Part shown: piece after piece, positions 63,211 through 64,000 of the stretch | How the letters are laid out: the number at the start of each line of letters is the position of its first letter | Numbering within the stretch: the stretch's first letter is position 1 | NCBI RefSeq assembly: GCF_013359725.1 | Contig: NZ_JABFMW010000023.1 | Span: 1 to 64,000 of the forward strand | DNA length: 64,000 bases | Direction: 5' to 3' | Source: Pseudarthrobacter sp. C4D7 | GTDB lineage: Bacteria; Actinomycetota; Actinomycetes; Actinomycetales; Micrococcaceae | Notes under the pieces: generated by a model | Seen by the model: only the letters and a program-made list of their open reading frames with translations | Database searches by the model: none | What the model was told of the DNA's origin: nothing | Translations under genes and position numbers: made by a program

Positions 63211-64000
63211 ATGCCTGACCACACCACCGCCCGCCAGCTTTTGACCGCCGTCCACACCCCCGGCACGTCCGAGCTTCGGCTCCCGGCCATGAGCAACACC
63301 GAGGACGTGCACAGCCGGTGGCGGATCACCAACCGCTACCTGGAATGCGACGGCCGCCCGGTGGTTCCGGTGTCCGGCGAAATCCATTTCAGCAGGCTGC
63401 CGCGCAACCGCTGGGAGGACCGGCTCCGGCTAATGAAGGCCGGGGGCATCACCGTGGTGGCCTGCTACGTCTTCTGGATCCACCACGAGCCCGTCGAAGG
63501 GGAAGCGCGGTTCGACGGCAACCTGGACGTGGCCGCCTTTGTCCGGCTGTGCGCATCGCTTGGCCTGGACGTGGTCCTGCGCATCGGCCCCTGGGCGCAC
63601 GGGGAGGTCCGCAACGGCGGTTTCCCGGACTGGGTGCAGGCGGCCGCCGTCGAACACCGCACCAACGATCCTGCGTACCTGGCGTTGGTGGAGCGCTGGT
63701 TCCATCTGGTGGGCGGCCAGCTCACGGGGCTGACCGGGCCGGCCGGCAACGTCATCGGCATCCAGTTGGAGAACGAGCTGTACGACCAGCCCCGGCACAT
63801 CATTGAGCTGAAGAAGCTGGCCCGCTCGGCCGGGCTGGGTGCGCCCCTCTGGACGGCGACGGCGTGGGGCGGGGCTGATCTGCCCCTGGATGAGGTGATG
63901 CCTGTTTTCGGCGGCTACGGCGACGGATTCTGGGTGGACGCCGATGCCCCCTGGGACCCCACCTTCCGGGCGCATTATTTCTTCAGCCATGAGTGGGACG
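63211..64000 (+). CDS. GH35 beta-galactosidase, N-terminal part (runs off window)
   Basis: 263 codons visible from the ATG at 63211 (AAGGAAG 8 bases upstream); the frame is open to the end. GH35 catalytic domain: VSGEIHFSRLPRNRWEDRL, VVACYVFWIHHEPVEG, RIGPWAHGEVRNGGFP and the acid/base Glu189 in GIQLENEL. Cytoplasmic, as no signal is present. It removes terminal beta-galactose from oligosaccharides. Third gene of the operon, 13 bases after the cellulase-like gene; more genes are likely beyond the edge. Confidence 0.92.
   Translation, partial: MPDHTTARQLLTAVHTPGTSELRLPAMSNTEDVHSRWRITNRYLECDGRPVVPVSGEIHFSRLPRNRWEDRLRLMKAGGITVVACYVFWIHHEPVEGEARFDGNLDVAAFVRLCASLGLDVVLRIGPWAHGEVRNGGFPDWVQAAAVEHRTNDPAYLALVERWFHLVGGQLTGLTGPAGNVIGIQLENELYDQPRHIIELKKLARSAGLGAPLWTATAWGGADLPLDEVMPVFGGYGDGFWVDADAPWDPTFRAHYFFSHEWD

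Overview
The window is high-GC DNA from an actinobacterium. The gene order at the left end (Ser/Thr kinase, pbpA, rodA, pstP, fhaB, fhaA, then tRNA-Leu), the heavy use of GTG/TTG starts and the many four-base ATGA/GTGA overlaps fit Micrococcaceae of the Arthrobacter/Pseudarthrobacter type. This is a judgement from gene content and codon usage, not from a marker gene. No rRNA, IS element, phage gene or CRISPR array was seen, and no gene looks broken.

Region 1 (1-7.8 kb) is the cell-division and envelope signalling operon, on the minus strand and translationally coupled: FhaA and FhaB (FHA proteins), PstP (PP2C phosphatase), RodA (SEDS glycan polymerase), PbpA (class B transpeptidase) and a PASTA Ser/Thr kinase cut by the window edge. 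A tRNA-Leu(CAG) and a strong bidirectional terminator close it.

Region 2 (8-28.5 kb) is a mixed catabolic and housekeeping stretch. It has a talarate/galactarate-type dehydratase with its FadR-type regulator. It also has a TetR regulator divergent from a flavin amine oxidase, and 12 kb away an agmatine deiminase-amidase pair preceded by a near-identical 25-bp operator, which together suggest a dispersed agmatine/putrescine regulon. A MarR gene and a flavin-nucleotide-binding stress protein share an identical 12-bp palindrome. Other genes encode a Vms1-like release factor with a possible coupled leader ORF, an AldO-type alditol oxidase, RsgA, two CNNM/CBS transporters and a membrane diguanylate cyclase.

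Region 3 (28.5-44.3 kb) is a carbohydrate island. On the minus strand a LacI-flanked CUT1 ABC importer (no ATPase gene) is followed by Gfo/Idh/MocA dehydrogenase, TIM-barrel isomerase/epimerase, ThuA and a second dehydrogenase, a set typical of 3-keto-sugar chemistry. Behind a terminator lies a six-gene operon (MFS transporter, DhaK-DhaL-type kinase, RpiB-type isomerase, TIM-type isomerase, TIM-barrel decarboxylase candidate, PGDH_C oxidoreductase) with a divergent GntR regulator. Its families match, step for step, D-apionate to L-erythrulose to D-erythrose 4-phosphate.

Region 4 (44.3-58.5 kb) carries a SulP anion transporter with a MerR regulator, three membrane glycosyltransferases (an MptB-like mannosyltransferase and two tandem GT87-type paralogues), several small or hypothetical proteins, a MOSC protein, an alpha/beta hydrolase, a short UvrA-like ABC protein and an AraC-VOC pair.

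Region 5 (58.5-64 kb) starts a glycoside-degradation operon behind a LacI-type palindrome: a 1105-residue DUF5107/TPR protein, a cellulase-like protein and a GH35 beta-galactosidase that runs off the end.
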